DNA of 64,000 bases, taken from contig WSXZ01000013.1 of NCBI GenBank assembly GCA_009773555.1, positions 1 to 64,000 on the forward strand, read 5' to 3'. Source of the DNA: Methylocystaceae bacterium (GTDB taxonomy: Bacteria > Pseudomonadota > Alphaproteobacteria > Rhizobiales > Beijerinckiaceae). Below are positions 8,382 to 18,152 of this stretch, in pieces. The position numbers and the translations under genes were made by a program. The notes beneath the pieces were generated by a model, which made no database searches, had not been told where the DNA came from, and saw nothing but the letters and a program-made list of their open reading frames with translations. Position 1 is the first letter of the stretch. Each line of letters opens with the position of its first letter.

Positions 8382-9878
8382 ATGACCTGCGACCTTGAGA
8401 AAAATGTGGAGCGGGTGCGACCACGCGGGAGCTCCAGTGGAGAAACGCCGCCCGCGGATTCGGTGGAAGCGCGGGAGTTAAATCCCTGGCTGGTCGTCGC
8501 CTTGGTCTCCATCGGCGCGTTTCTCGGTCAATTCGATGCGAGCGTGGTTCAACTGGCTTTGCCCACGCTCGGCAAGACTTTTGACGCCTCGCTGGAGACG
8601 GTGAGCTGGGTGGCTTTGGCGTATCTTGTGTCATTCGCCTCATGCCTGCCGATCTTCGGACGGCTCTGCGACATGTTCGGCAGGAAGTCGCTTTACCTCA
8701 TCGGATATTTACTGTTCGTGTTTGCGAGTTCGTTGTGCGGTCTCGCCTCGGACATCGACTGGCTGATCCTGTTCCGCGTTCTTCAGGGCGTCGGCGGCTC
8801 CTTGCTGGGCGCAAACAGCATCGCAATACTGGTTAGCTCCGTTGGCAAGGACCAGCAGGGCCGGGCGTTGGGGTTCTTTGCCGCCGCCCAGGCGGTCGGA
8901 ATGAGCGCCGGGCCGGCGGTCGGCGGTTTGCTTCTCGCTTCGCTGGGGTGGCGCTGGCTGTTCTGGGTTTGCGTTCCCATTGGCATCGTCGCTGCGGCGA
9001 TCGGATGGCTTGCGCTTCCCCAGACGAAAGTCCTCAACGAAAGAGCGACGTTCGATTGGCGCGGCGCCTTGCTTCTGGGCCCTGCCCTGATCTGTCTCGT
9101 GCTCGTTCTCAATCAGGTCTCGGCATGGGGCGCCGCCTCCCCCGCGACCCTCTTTCTTATCGCGCTGTCCGTCGTGCTGATGGCGTTTCTCGTGCGACAG
9201 GAGCGCGGCTCTCCCTCGCCGCTTGTCGACCTCCGGCTATTCCAGAGCAAGGGATTTTCCTTTGGCGCGATCGCCGTCCTTCTCGGCTACGCAATGCTTT
9301 ATGGGATGTTTTTTCTCATATCGTTTGCGCTGGAGCTTGGATATGGGGATAGCCCGCTGGCGGCCGGCCTGAGGTTGGCGATCATTCCCGTCGCCCTCGG
9401 CGTGACCGCTCCATTCGGCGGCTCGCTCAGTGATCGGCTGGGCGCGCGCATGCTCAGCGGCGCCGGCATGACGCTCTGCTGCGTCGCTCTGGCGGTTCTG
9501 GGTTTCGCGATCGTGAGCCAGAGCGCGAGCCGCACTCCCGACGCTGTCGCGTTCGCCTTGTTCGGCGCGGGCCTGGGCGTTTTCATCGCGCCCAACAATC
9601 ACGCCACGATCAACGCAGCCCCGAAACATCTTGCGGGACAGGCAGGCGCGATGCTGAATCTCATGCGCGTCCTGGGCACGAGCATCGGCGTTGCGAGCGC
9701 TTCCTCGACATTGTCCTGGGGTATCCAGCTTGTGACCGGTTCCTACGGAGACTGGAAGTCGTTCCCGGGCTCCACGACGCTCTACGCCGTCGACATCGGG
9801 CTGGTGATGCTCGCCTGCATGGCCGCCGTCGCGGGGCTCATATCCGTGCTGCGGCCTGTCGAAGAGAAGGCGAGCTAG
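8382..9878 (+). CDS. MFS drug exporter, DHA2 (EmrB/QacA) type
   Basis: A 498-residue inner-membrane protein with about 14 hydrophobic segments and the DHA2 signature order: N-terminal LVSIGAFLGQFDASVVQLAL, the MFS motif A GRLCDMFGRK after helix 2, and RVLQGVGGSLLGANS in helix 4 (motif C-like region follows with GMSAGPAVGGLL). It should use the proton gradient to export hydrophobic compounds or drugs. The open frame extends to 8310; the ATG at 8382 leaves a polar 26-residue tail before helix 1. No adjacent MFP/HlyD subunit or regulator, so it likely works alone. It is convergent with parC, leaving only eight bases between stops. Confidence 0.88.
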   Translation: MTCDLEKNVERVRPRGSSSGETPPADSVEARELNPWLVVALVSIGAFLGQFDASVVQLALPTLGKTFDASLETVSWVALAYLVSFASCLPIFGRLCDMFGRKSLYLIGYLLFVFASSLCGLASDIDWLILFRVLQGVGGSLLGANSIAILVSSVGKDQQGRALGFFAAAQAVGMSAGPAVGGLLLASLGWRWLFWVCVPIGIVAAAIGWLALPQTKVLNERATFDWRGALLLGPALICLVLVLNQVSAWGAASPATLFLIALSVVLMAFLVRQERGSPSPLVDLRLFQSKGFSFGAIAVLLGYAMLYGMFFLISFALELGYGDSPLAAGLRLAIIPVALGVTAPFGGSLSDRLGARMLSGAGMTLCCVALAVLGFAIVSQSASRTPDAVAFALFGAGLGVFIAPNNHATINAAPKHLAGQAGAMLNLMRVLGTSIGVASASSTLSWGIQLVTGSYGDWKSFPGSTTLYAVDIGLVMLACMAAVAGLISVLRPVEEKAS

Positions 9879-9886
9879 ACGAGGGA

Positions 9887-12154
9887 TCACCCAAACCGGT
9901 TATTCTTCGGGAAACCGCGCGGCGGCAGCCGCCCCGCCTCTGCCCGGTGGCCCATCCACTCGGCCAGCTCCGCCTTCTCCACAGTGAATGTGCGGCCCGC
10001 GGCGTCCAGCCAAGTGAGGCCGTCCTTTAGCGCGAAAACCTTCGCGTCGGCGACGCCGCCGTCCTTGTAGCGCTGCATGCGCACGCCCTTGCCGCGCGCC
10101 ATGCGCGGCGCTTCGCTCAAGGGAAACACCAGGAGCTTCCTGTTCTCGCCGATGATGGCGATATGGTCGCCCTCCGCCTGCGTTACGATCTTCAAGATAG
10201 AGGGCGGCTCGACGTTGAGCGCCGCGCGTCCCTTCCGCGTCGACGATAAGAGATCATCTTCGCTCACGACGAAGCCGCGCCCGTCGTTCGTCACCAGCAG
10301 CAGCGCTTCGCCCGCGACATGCGGCAGCACGGCGACGACATCGGCGCCCTCCTCGATCTCGGCGAAGAGCCGGATCGGCTCGCCATGTCCGCGCCCGCCG
10401 GGAAGTTTCGAGGCCTCTAACGTATAGGCCTTGCCGTTCGCTGCGAGCGCCAGGATTTTCGACGTCGTCTGCGCGAAGAAGGAGGCTCCGAGTTCATCGT
10501 CGCCCTTGAACTGCAGCGTCGAGAGATCCTGCACATGACCCTTGAGCGCGCGAATCCAGCCCTTCTTCGAGACGACGATGGTCACCGGTTCGCGTTCGAT
10601 CATCGCCTCGGCGAGGTCGAGATCGATCGCCTCGGGCGCGTCCTCAAATGTCGTGCGCCGCTTGCCCTTCGGCGTCTGCGGGCCGTAGGTTTTTTTGAGT
10701 TCGCGCACCTGCCAGGCGATGGTCTTCCACTGCTTGTCCTCATCGGCGAGCAGCGCCTCGATCTCCTTGCGTTCGTCCGAAAGTTCGCCGAGCTCCTTTT
10801 TCAGCTCCATTTCTTCGAGCCGGCGCAGAGCGCGCAGCCGCGTGTCGAGGATGTATTCGACCTGCAAATCGGTCAGCTTGAACGTCTTTTTCAATTCCCC
10901 CTTGGCGTCGTCCTCTTCGCGGATGATGCGGATCACCTCATCGAGATTGAGGAAGACGATGACCATGCCTTCCAATTGCTCGATGCGCCGAACGATCGCG
11001 GCGAGGCGGTGGCGCGAGCGGCGCTGCAGCACGGTCCGGCGATGGTCGAGCCATTGCCTTAAGGCTTCGTCGAGCGAAACGACGCGCGGCGTCACGCCGT
11101 CGACGAGCACATTCATGTTCATCGGAAATCGCGTTTCGAGCTCGGAGAGCTTGAACAAAGTCTCCATCATCAGCGCCGCGTCGACCGTGCGCGCGCGCGG
11201 CTCGAAGACGATGCGCACGTCTTCCGCCGATTCATCGCGCACATCGGCGACGAGCGGCAGTTTGCGCTCGGAGATGAGTTCGGCGAGCCGTTCGATGAGG
11301 CGCGACTTCTGCACGCCGTAAGGGATTTCCGTGACGACGACGACCCATCCGCCGCGCGGCAGCTCCTCTTTGATCCAGCGCGCGCGCACACGAAACGAGC
11401 CGCGCCCGGTGCGATAGGTCTCGATGATCTCATCGCGCTTGTCGACGATGATGCCGCCGGTTGGAAAATCCGGGCCCTGCACGAAAGTCAGCAGCTGTTC
11501 GGCGGTCGCCTTGCGGTGAGAGATGAGATAGAGCGCCGCGTCGCAGAGTTCGGCGAGATTATGCGGCGGAATCGACGTCGCCATGCCGACGGCGATCCCC
11601 TGCGCGCCATTGGCGAGCAGATTGGGCAGCGCCGACGGCAGCACCACCGGCTCCTTCTCCTCGCCGGAATAGTTGGGGATGAAGTCGATCGCGTCTTCGT
11701 CGATGCCTTCCAGAAGAGAGCGCGCGACAGCGGTCATGCGCGCTTCGGTGTAGCGATAGGCCGCGGCCGAATCGCCGTCCACATTGCCGAAATTGCCCTG
11801 CCCGTCGACGAGCGGATAGCGCGAGGAGAAGTCCTGCGCGAGGCGCACCAGCGCGTCATAGATCGCCTGATCGCCATGCGGATGGAACGAGCCCATCACG
11901 TCGCCGACGATTTTCGCGCATTTCTTGAACGGCGCGCCGGGATCGAGGCGAAGAATATGCATCCCGTAAAGGATGCGTCGGTGCACGGGTTTAAGCCCGT
12001 CGCGGGCGTCGGGCAGCGCGCGGCCAGTGATGGTCGAAAGCGCGTAGCGCAGATAGCGCTCCTCGAGCGCTTCGCGCAGCGCGACCGGCGCGATCACGCT
12101 AACCTCGCTTGCGCTCTTGCCTTTTCCGCTTCCGCCGCCGCCCTTTTGCGCCAT
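9887..12154 (-). CDS. parC: DNA topoisomerase IV subunit A
   Basis: ParC forms the DNA-cleaving subunit of topoisomerase IV and decatenates daughter chromosomes. The 755-residue protein has the winged-helix breakage domain with [20 protein letters not shown] near residue 46, the HPHGD motif at 91-95, and the catalytic tyrosine at about residue 135 ([10 protein letters not shown]), followed by the tower/coiled-coil region ([16 protein letters not shown]) and a C-terminal pinwheel domain of irregular beta repeats. The lack of a GyrA-box and the length identify ParC rather than GyrA. The residue at the quinolone-contact position (usually Ser) is Gln96. parE is not in the window. Confidence 0.95.
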   Translation of the reverse strand: MAQKGGGGSGKGKSASEVSVIAPVALREALEERYLRYALSTITGRALPDARDGLKPVHRRILYGMHILRLDPGAPFKKCAKIVGDVMGSFHPHGDQAIYDALVRLAQDFSSRYPLVDGQGNFGNVDGDSAAAYRYTEARMTAVARSLLEGIDEDAIDFIPNYSGEEKEPVVLPSALPNLLANGAQGIAVGMATSIPPHNLAELCDAALYLISHRKATAEQLLTFVQGPDFPTGGIIVDKRDEIIETYRTGRGSFRVRARWIKEELPRGGWVVVVTEIPYGVQKSRLIERLAELISERKLPLVADVRDESAEDVRIVFEPRARTVDAALMMETLFKLSELETRFPMNMNVLVDGVTPRVVSLDEALRQWLDHRRTVLQRRSRHRLAAIVRRIEQLEGMVIVFLNLDEVIRIIREEDDAKGELKKTFKLTDLQVEYILDTRLRALRRLEEMELKKELGELSDERKEIEALLADEDKQWKTIAWQVRELKKTYGPQTPKGKRRTTFEDAPEAIDLDLAEAMIEREPVTIVVSKKGWIRALKGHVQDLSTLQFKGDDELGASFFAQTTSKILALAANGKAYTLEASKLPGGRGHGEPIRLFAEIEEGADVVAVLPHVAGEALLLVTNDGRGFVVSEDDLLSSTRKGRAALNVEPPSILKIVTQAEGDHIAIIGENRKLLVFPLSEAPRMARGKGVRMQRYKDGGVADAKVFALKDGLTWLDAAGRTFTVEKAELAEWMGHRAEAGRLPPRGFPKNNRFG

Positions 12155-12398
12155 CTCAAAAACCCGATTCTGCCTTTGCGATCGGTACTATGGCCGCGAG
12201 GGCGTCGGCGCAAGCGAAGGATTTCGAAGCGGCTCTTTAACTGTGAAAGGACGTCGTCGACGCATCGACTGCGTTTTGTGCGGCAATGTAACAAATAAGG
12301 TCTTGCGGGCGCCGCGTGTCGTCCTTTAGAAGCTTTGCGAAGCGATGGCGCGGATCGGCGCGGTCGACTTTTCGCCGGTTTTCCGCGGCTTTCAAAAC

Positions 12399-12650
12399 AT
12401 GGCGTCCATGAAGAAACTGTTTTTGGCGCTCATCGCGGCGCTGCTCGTGACCTCCGCCTCGTTTGCTTTGGATCGATCGCAAATGACGGTCTCCGGCCCG
12501 ACGCTCGCCGCGCGGGACCGCGCGCCTCAGGCGCGCGAGGCTGACGAAGACATGCAGGCGATCTGCCGCGAAGTGCTCGTCGACATTGATCAGGGCTACG
12601 GCGTCAGCAGCCATGAGTCGCGTTATATTTGCGGCGACAAGCGCCGCTAA
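12399..12650 (+). CDS. Small exported protein, function unknown
   Basis: An 83-residue product with a typical signal peptide (MKKLFLALIAALLVTSASFA, beginning at the second ATG, 12408) and a short mature part of about 60 residues containing two cysteines (AICRE and YICGDK) that could pair. The C-terminal half (EVLVDIDQGYGVSSHESRYI) looks folded rather than random. Neither ATG (12399 or 12408) has a strong ribosome site. It lies alone between the divergent parC and the convergent recO. I do not recognise the family. Confidence 0.6.
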   Translation: MASMKKLFLALIAALLVTSASFALDRSQMTVSGPTLAARDRAPQAREADEDMQAICREVLVDIDQGYGVSSHESRYICGDKRR

Positions 12651-12692
12651 TTGATCCGCCGACGACTCGACGTCGCTGCGCTTTTCGCTCTC

Positions 12693-13373
12693 TCACGCCA
12701 CGGGCAAAAGAGCGCCGACGTAAAGTTCGCGCGCCGCCGGCAGCGCCACGCCGCGCGGCTTGAGCACGTCGCGCGTGAGGAAATATCCGGTCAAGCGGAA
12801 CGCCGCGATGAGATCGGCCTGCTCCGCCACAATGCTCTCATGCTGAAGAAAGTCGGGATAGAGCAGGAGTTTGTCGCGCCACGGCGCGCCGGCGGCGCGG
12901 CTTACCGCGCGGCCCGATTTCGGCGACAGCCCGAAGCCGAGCGCGCCGAGCAGCGCAAGTTCGAATCGCGCCAACATCGTCGCGGCGCCTTCGGCGGCGC
13001 GAATATCGCCGAACAGCGCCGCAATGGCGTCGGCCATTTCGAACAATTCCTCATGAGGGTCGCGCTCCGGCAGCAGGCGCAGCAGCGCGCAGAGCGAGAC
13101 GACGCCATGGAGCGCCGCGGCGCGGTCGAGGAAATAGGCGGCGCGGGCGACGAGCGGCTCGACCGTCAAGGCGCCGAGATGGTCCTCAAGACGCGCGCGC
13201 CACTGCGCCGCGACGAGATTGCCGGGCTGCAGAATCGGACGGAGCCGGCGCGAGCGACCGCCGCGCACGAGACCAAGATGGCGGCCGTGTCCGCGCGTCA
13301 TCACTTCGAGGATGACGGAAGTTTCGCCATGCCGACGCGCGCCGAGAATAAGAGCGTCGTCGCGCCATTCCAT
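12693..13373 (-). CDS. recO: DNA repair protein RecO
   Basis: RecO helps RecR load RecA onto SSB-coated single-stranded DNA in recombinational gap repair. The 226-residue protein starts MEWRDDALILGARRHGETSV, the RecO OB-fold N-terminus, followed by RGHGRHLGLVRGG and a helical C-terminal domain (ELALLGALGFGL). The usual zinc-finger cysteines of some RecO proteins are absent, as in many alphaproteobacteria. It is the last gene of the lepB-rnc-era-recO series, with a small DUF1737 gene inserted between era and recO. Confidence 0.93.
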   Translation of the reverse strand: MEWRDDALILGARRHGETSVILEVMTRGHGRHLGLVRGGRSRRLRPILQPGNLVAAQWRARLEDHLGALTVEPLVARAAYFLDRAAALHGVVSLCALLRLLPERDPHEELFEMADAIAALFGDIRAAEGAATMLARFELALLGALGFGLSPKSGRAVSRAAGAPWRDKLLLYPDFLQHESIVAEQADLIAAFRLTGYFLTRDVLKPRGVALPAARELYVGALLPVA

Positions 13374-13380
13374 ATCAGGC

Positions 13381-13608
13381 TCACACTTCGGAAAGCTTCA
13401 TATCCGGCCTGTAATCTAAGCCTTCGACATCCTTGATCAAAGCCTGGCCGCAAATCACCCGGTTTTGCGTCGTGTCGAAGGTGAGCGACGGCGATCCGTG
13501 GAGTCGCCAGCCGAGGCTCAACGCTTCCGTGACGCGATGGCAAAACGCGGCGTCGTCGGGCCCGGTGAGAAAACGATAGGCGGTCATCGCCTTGCGTTCG
13601 TTCGACAT
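13381..13608 (-). CDS. DUF1737 family small protein
   Basis: A 75-residue protein with the DUF1737 pattern: YRFLTGPDDAAFCHRVTEAL, then GW.LHGSPSLTFD and a C-terminal region containing CGQALIKDVEG. Its biochemical role is unknown in the family. The start at 13608 is set by GGAG six bases upstream; an earlier in-frame codon at 13635 lacks a site. It sits between era and recO on the same strand, 7 bases upstream of recO, so it is probably part of that transcript. Confidence 0.85.
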   Translation of the reverse strand: MSNERKAMTAYRFLTGPDDAAFCHRVTEALSLGWRLHGSPSLTFDTTQNRVICGQALIKDVEGLDYRPDMKLSEV

Positions 13609-13651
13609 TCGATTCTCCAGCGCCGCGCGAATCACCCGATCTTGGCCGATA

Positions 13652-14578
13652 TTATTTGCCCTTGGGGAAATCCAGGCGCATCTCGCGATAGCGCTCCGGG
13701 TCGTCGGCCCAATTTTCCCGGACCTTCACGAACAGGAAGAGATGCACCGGCTGTTCGGCGGCCTCGGCGATCTCGCGGCGCGCCGCCTGACCGATGGCCT
13801 TGATGGTGCGCCCGCCTTCGCCGATGACGATCTTCTTCTGGCTGTCGCGCGCGACAAAGATCGTCTGTTCGATGCGCGCCGAGCCGTCCTTCTGATTGGT
13901 CCAGGAGTCCGTCTCGACCGTCGACTGATAGGGCAATTCGTCGTGCAGCCGCTCATAGATCTGCTCGCGGGTGATTTCCGCGGCGAGCAGCCGCAGCGGC
14001 GCGTCCGAGAGCTGATCCTCGGGATAAAGCCAGGGCGATGGCCCCATGCGCTGCGCGAGCGCTTTGCGCAGATCGCCGACGCCGTCGCCTTTCAGCGCCG
14101 AGATCATGAAGGTTTCGTCGAATTTCTCGCGCGCGTTGAGCGTTTGCGCCAGCGCCAGCAGCCTTTCGCGGGGAATGAGATCGATCTTGTTCAGGACGAG
14201 GAGCTTGGGCGCCTTGGCGTGCTGAAGCTGCGTCAGGATCGCGTCCACTTCTTCGTCGATCCCCTTGCGGGAGTCGATGAGCAGCGCGATCACGTCGGCG
14301 TCGGCCGCGCCGGAGAGCGCGCTGGCGACCATGGCGCGATCGAGCCGCCGCTTGGGCTTGAAGATGCCCGGCGTGTCGACAAGGATGATCTGCGCCGCGC
14401 CCTCGATGGCGATGCCGCGAACGAGCGCCCGCGTCGTCTGCGCCTTGCGCGACACGATCGAGACCTTGGCCCCGACGAGTTGATTAAGCAGCGTCGACTT
14501 GCCGGCGTTGGGCGCGCCGACCAGCGCCGCGAAGCCGCAGCGCGTGTCTTCTCGCGCCAATTCGTCGTCGCCGCTCAT
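13652..14578 (-). CDS. era: GTPase Era
   Basis: Era is a GTPase that binds 16S rRNA and assists 30S assembly. The 308-residue protein has the G motifs in order: GAPNAGKST (G1, near residue 20), the switch region QTTRALVRGI, DTPG (G3), NKID (G4) and SALKGDG (G5), then a C-terminal KH domain (VIGEGGRTIKAIGQAARREI). The start at 14578 overlaps the rnc stop codon as ATGA, so the two are translationally coupled; the longer upstream frame is out of place because it lies within rnc. Confidence 0.96.
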   Translation of the reverse strand: MSGDDELAREDTRCGFAALVGAPNAGKSTLLNQLVGAKVSIVSRKAQTTRALVRGIAIEGAAQIILVDTPGIFKPKRRLDRAMVASALSGAADADVIALLIDSRKGIDEEVDAILTQLQHAKAPKLLVLNKIDLIPRERLLALAQTLNAREKFDETFMISALKGDGVGDLRKALAQRMGPSPWLYPEDQLSDAPLRLLAAEITREQIYERLHDELPYQSTVETDSWTNQKDGSARIEQTIFVARDSQKKIVIGEGGRTIKAIGQAARREIAEAAEQPVHLFLFVKVRENWADDPERYREMRLDFPKGK

Positions 14579-15282
14579 GTATCGCCCTTCCCTGTGGCCG
14601 CGTCCTCGCGGGCCAGAAATGCCGCCGCAGCGGCCTGTTCCGCGACCCGTTTCGAGGCGCCCGATCCGGGCGCCGCCGCAAATCCCTGCACCTCCACGAC
14701 GACCTCGAAGAAGGGCGCGTGGTCCGGTCCGCTGCGGGCGACGAGCCGGTAGCGGGGCGTAGCGAGGCCGCGCGCCTGAGCCCATTCCTGCAAGGCGGTC
14801 TTCGCGTCGCGCAAATCCTGGCCGCTCGCCGCCATACGGTCGCTGAACGCCTTGCGAACGATATGTTCAGCCGCGGCGGCGCCCCCGTCGAGAAAGGCTG
14901 CGCCAATGATCGCTTCGCAAATGTCGCCGAGCAAGGCGCGTTTGCCGCGTCCGCCGGTCTGGGCCTCTCCCTCGCCGAGCCGCATCGCTGCGCCAACGCC
15001 CCAGACTTCGGCCACCTCGGCGCAGGTCTCCTTGCGCACCAGCGCCGCGAGGCGGCGGGACAGCTCGCCCTCGCTCTCGTTCGGAAAGGCGTCATAGAGC
15101 ATGTGCGCCACGGCGAGGCCGAGCACGCGGTCGCCTAAAAATTCCAGCCGTTCGTATGAATCGCGCCGGGCCGGGGACGCGCTGACATGCGTCAGCGCGC
15201 GGCCGAGCAGCGCCGGATCGGCGAAGTCATGTCCGATACGCGCTTGTAGATCAGCGAGCCCCGCGTCGCGGCTGCGCGTCAT
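14575..15282 (-). CDS. rnc: Ribonuclease III
   Basis: RNase III cuts double-stranded RNA, including rRNA precursors. The 235-residue protein carries the signature YERLEFLGDRVLGL near residue 40 with catalytic Glu/Asp, the second acidic site (LGDICEAIIGAAFLDGG) and a C-terminal double-stranded-RNA-binding domain (DAKTALQEWAQARG ... GASKRVAEQAAAAAFL). The chosen ATG at 15282 begins the canonical TRSRDAGLADLQARIGHDF; the upstream extension is within the lepB gap. Coupled to era by a 4-base overlap and 19 bases after lepB. Confidence 0.95.
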   Translation of the reverse strand: MTRSRDAGLADLQARIGHDFADPALLGRALTHVSASPARRDSYERLEFLGDRVLGLAVAHMLYDAFPNESEGELSRRLAALVRKETCAEVAEVWGVGAAMRLGEGEAQTGGRGKRALLGDICEAIIGAAFLDGGAAAAEHIVRKAFSDRMAASGQDLRDAKTALQEWAQARGLATPRYRLVARSGPDHAPFFEVVVEVQGFAAAPGSGASKRVAEQAAAAAFLAREDAATGKGDT

Positions 15283-15301
15283 GTCACGCCTGTGCGTCCG
15301 A

Positions 15302-16090
15302 TCAATGAACGGGCCGGAACAGCCGGTCCCAACGCACGGACCAAGGCCAGCGCCAGAAGGCGAGCGCCGATTCGTCCTTCCTGACCGAGAAGAAGATGAT
15401 CTCGGCGCGGCCCACGAGATTGACGAAGGGCACGAAGCCGACGCCGCCAAGCTCTGGCGCGATGCGCGAATCGGTGGAGTTGTCGCGATTATCACCCATC
15501 ATGAAATAGTGATCGGGCGGCACCACGAACAGCTCGGTGTTGTCGTTGATGCCGTGATCGCCCTCGATTTCGATGATCGTATGTTCGACCGCAGGATGAT
15601 CGCCGTTGCCCGGGAGCGTTTCCTCGTAGGTCGTCACGGGGACTTCGCGGCCTTCGCGGTTCTCCGTCACCTCCTTTTCGAGGGGGGTGCGGGGCACGAT
15701 GACGCCGTTGATATAGAGCCGGCCGTCGATGACCTGGATGCGGTCGCCGGGAAGGCCAATGACGCGCTTGATATAGTCGGTCTCATTGTCCCGCGGCAGC
15801 TTGAAGACGATGACGTCGCCGCGGTTGGGGGGCGACGCCAGAATGCGGCCGGAAAAAATGTCGGGGCCGAACGGCATGGAGTAATTCGAATAGCCGTAGG
15901 CGTATTTCGACACGAAAACATAGTCGCCGATCAGCAGCGTCGGGATCATCGAGCCCGAAGGAATATTGAACGGCTGAAAGAGCAGCGTGCGGATGACAAG
16001 CGCGATCGCCAGCGCCTGAAGGATGACCTTGATGGTTTCGAGAACCCCGCCCTCTTCGCGTTTTTCAGCCACCGGAACGTTCCTGCTCAA
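15302..16090 (-). CDS. lepB: Signal peptidase I
   Basis: LepB removes signal peptides from exported proteins at the outer face of the inner membrane. The 262-residue protein has one N-terminal membrane segment (VILQALAIALVIRTLLF), the catalytic serine box NIPSGSMIPTLL, the lysine box DYIKRVIGLPGD and the conserved GDNRDNSTDSR. The start is a TTG at 16090 with GGAGTGAG upstream; an in-frame stop lies just before, so no ATG start is possible. Part of the rnc-era series. acpS, which commonly sits between pdxJ and lepB in alphaproteobacteria, is not present in the 230-base gap upstream. Confidence 0.96.
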   Translation of the reverse strand: MSRNVPVAEKREEGGVLETIKVILQALAIALVIRTLLFQPFNIPSGSMIPTLLIGDYVFVSKYAYGYSNYSMPFGPDIFSGRILASPPNRGDVIVFKLPRDNETDYIKRVIGLPGDRIQVIDGRLYINGVIVPRTPLEKEVTENREGREVPVTTYEETLPGNGDHPAVEHTIIEIEGDHGINDNTELFVVPPDHYFMMGDNRDNSTDSRIAPELGGVGFVPFVNLVGRAEIIFFSVRKDESALAFWRWPWSVRWDRLFRPVH

Positions 16091-16320
16091 GCCGACTCAC
16101 TCCTCATGCATTGGGGCGGCGTCGGCCCGCCCGGCCGCCCGGCTTAACACGCTAAAGCTTCCATGAGAACCTTCGCCCGAGCCAAAGAATAGCCCCGGGC
16201 CGGCGTCAAATGGATGACCACCCGCCACCTTAGCGCGCTCAGCCAGCGCGTCTCCGTCCGATCGGGATTAACGCTAACGCCGCGCCTGCGCTTGCGATCC
16301 GCGGGCCGCGCAGCGCCTTG

Positions 16321-17076
16321 CTAGAAGGCTTGCCCCCGGCCCTGCTCCATCGCCTCCCGCATCCGCCGGATCGCCTCGGCGAGCCCGACGAATATCGCCT
16401 CGCCGACGAGAAAATGGCCGATGTTGAGTTCGACGATCTGCGGCAAGGCGCTCACGCGGCGCGCCGTCTCATAATCGAGGCCGTGGCCGGCGTGAATTTC
16501 GAGGCCGAGGGCGGCGCCATAGGCGGCGGCTTGCGCGACCCGCGCGAATTCCGCTTCGGCCCTGCCCATATCCCCGACCTCGACGGCGTGGCACCAGGCG
16601 CCCGTATGGAGCTCAACGACGGGGGCTTTCATCAACACCGCGGCGTCAATCGCCTCTGTCGACGGCTCGATGAACAGCGAGACGCGCACGCCTTCCCGCG
16701 TCAGCTGATCGACGTAAGGCAGCAGGTAGTCGTGCTGGCCGACGACGTCGAGGCCGCCCTCGGTCGTGCGCTCGGTGCGCTTTTCCGGCACGAGACAGAC
16801 GGCGTGCGGCGCGGTCGCGACGGCGATGTCGAGCATCTGCTCGGTCGCCGCCATTTCGAAATTGAGCGGCTTCGAAATCGCCGCCTTCAGCCGCGCCATG
16901 TCTGCATCGTTGATGTGACGGCGGTCTTCGCGCAGATGCGCGGTGATCCCGTCGGCGCCGGCTTCGATGGCGAGCAGCGCGGCGCGCACGGGGTCGGGCC
17001 GCGGCCCGCCGCGCGCGTTGCGGACGGTGGCGACATGATCGACGTTGACGCCAAGGCGAAGGGGTTTCGTGGTCAT
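16321..17076 (-). CDS. pdxJ: Pyridoxine 5'-phosphate synthase
   Basis: PdxJ condenses 1-deoxyxylulose 5-phosphate with aminoacetone phosphate to make pyridoxine 5'-phosphate. The 251-residue TIM-barrel protein begins [18 protein letters not shown], has [14 protein letters not shown] near residue 45 (catalytic Glu/Arg), [12 protein letters not shown], and the C-terminal [10 protein letters not shown] and [13 protein letters not shown] motifs. Length is normal. It should precede acpS-lepB in the conserved order, but 230 bases without a gene separate it from lepB. Confidence 0.96.
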   Translation of the reverse strand: MTTKPLRLGVNVDHVATVRNARGGPRPDPVRAALLAIEAGADGITAHLREDRRHINDADMARLKAAISKPLNFEMAATEQMLDIAVATAPHAVCLVPEKRTERTTEGGLDVVGQHDYLLPYVDQLTREGVRVSLFIEPSTEAIDAAVLMKAPVVELHTGAWCHAVEVGDMGRAEAEFARVAQAAAYGAALGLEIHAGHGLDYETARRVSALPQIVELNIGHFLVGEAIFVGLAEAIRRMREAMEQGRGQAF

Positions 17077-17189
17077 TTCGCTCTATAGCGCGCAGGCGGA
17101 CGGTTTGTCATTGGGCGCGCGGCCGGCGCGGCGGCGGAAAGAGCAATTTCAGTCAAGAAGCCGGCCGTCGCGCTTGCTACGATGCAAAC

Positions 17190-18071
17190 ATGGAGACCAA
17201 GACAAGGCGAAAGGAACCTGACTATGCGCGACGCATCAACCGCGTGCTGGATTACATCGACAAGCATCTCGACGAAGAACTGACCGTCGACGCGCTGGGC
17301 GACGTCGCGAACTTTTCGAAGTTCCACTTCCATCGGCAATTTTCCCAGCACTGCGGCATCAGCCTCGCACGCTACATTCAATTCATGAGGCTCAAGAGAG
17401 CCTCTTATCGACTGGCGTTCAATCCGACTGCGCCGATCATCGACGTCGCTTTGGATTCGGGGTTCGAAAATCCTGAATCCTTTTCCCGCGCCTTCAAAGC
17501 CGCCTTCGGCCAGACGCCCAGCGCGTTCCGCAAGACGCCGGACTGGGCGTCATGGAGCGCGCGATCTCGCATAAGCCTCCCACCCAGTGAAAGGACAGAA
17601 GTCATGGACGTAAAGATCATCGACGTCGAACCCGTGTTGGTCGCGGCGCTCGAACATCGCGGCGCGCCGGCGCTGCTCAACGATTCAGTGCAGCGCTTTA
17701 TCGCCTGGCGAAAATCGTCGGGACTTTCTCCGGTCAGCCAATGCGAGACCTACGGCGTGCCCTATAACGACCCCAACACGACGCCGCCCGAGGAGTTCCG
17801 CTTCGATATTTGCGGATCGGTGAAAGCGCCGGCGCCGGCGAATAATGAGGGCGTCCTCACGAAGACGATCCCGGGCGGGCGTTGCGCCATGACGATCCAT
17901 GCCGGTTCTCGCGACCGGATCGACGAGAGCGTTTACGCGCTCTATCGCGATTGGCTGCCGGAATCGGGAGAGGAATTACGGGATTTCCCGGTCTATTTCC
18001 ACTATCTGAACCTTGATCACGACACGCCCGAGCATCGGCATCTGACCGAGATCTATCTGCCGCTCAAATAG
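17190..18071 (+). CDS. AraC-family regulator with GyrI-like effector domain
   Basis: A 293-residue protein. Residues about 10-115 contain two helix-turn-helix motifs of the AraC/XylS type (LTVDALGDVANFSKFHFHRQF and IIDVALDSGFENPESFSRAF followed by GQTPSAFRK). Residues about 137-293 form a GyrI-like (SbmC/Rob C-terminal) small-molecule-binding domain starting VKIIDVEPVLVAALEHRG. The arrangement (DNA-binding part first) matches the Rob/MarA-like multidrug-response regulators. Target genes are unknown; the divergent neighbour is pdxJ, and the MFS exporter is far away. It opens the accessory segment between pdxJ and spoT. Confidence 0.9.
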   Translation: METKTRRKEPDYARRINRVLDYIDKHLDEELTVDALGDVANFSKFHFHRQFSQHCGISLARYIQFMRLKRASYRLAFNPTAPIIDVALDSGFENPESFSRAFKAAFGQTPSAFRKTPDWASWSARSRISLPPSERTEVMDVKIIDVEPVLVAALEHRGAPALLNDSVQRFIAWRKSSGLSPVSQCETYGVPYNDPNTTPPEEFRFDICGSVKAPAPANNEGVLTKTIPGGRCAMTIHAGSRDRIDESVYALYRDWLPESGEELRDFPVYFHYLNLDHDTPEHRHLTEIYLPLK

Positions 18072-18113
18072 GGGCGGGCGGCGCGCTCGCCATTGACGCG
18101 CGCGCCGTACGGA

Positions 18114-18146
18114 TGTGTTGCAGTTGTCAACACACATTGATATGAT
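18114..18146 (+). promoter_or_regulatory. Promoter with overlapping palindromic operator of the RHH-GNAT operon
   Basis: TTGCAG (18118-18123) and TATGAT (18141-18146) are 17 bases apart. A perfect 7-bp inverted repeat, TGTGTTG (18114-18120) and CAACACA (18128-18134), straddles the -35 element, as expected for an operator bound by the ribbon-helix-helix antitoxin. The predicted transcription start falls on or next to the antitoxin ATG at 18153, so the mRNA would be leaderless. Confidence 0.6.
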
Positions 18147-18152
18147 ACCGAA

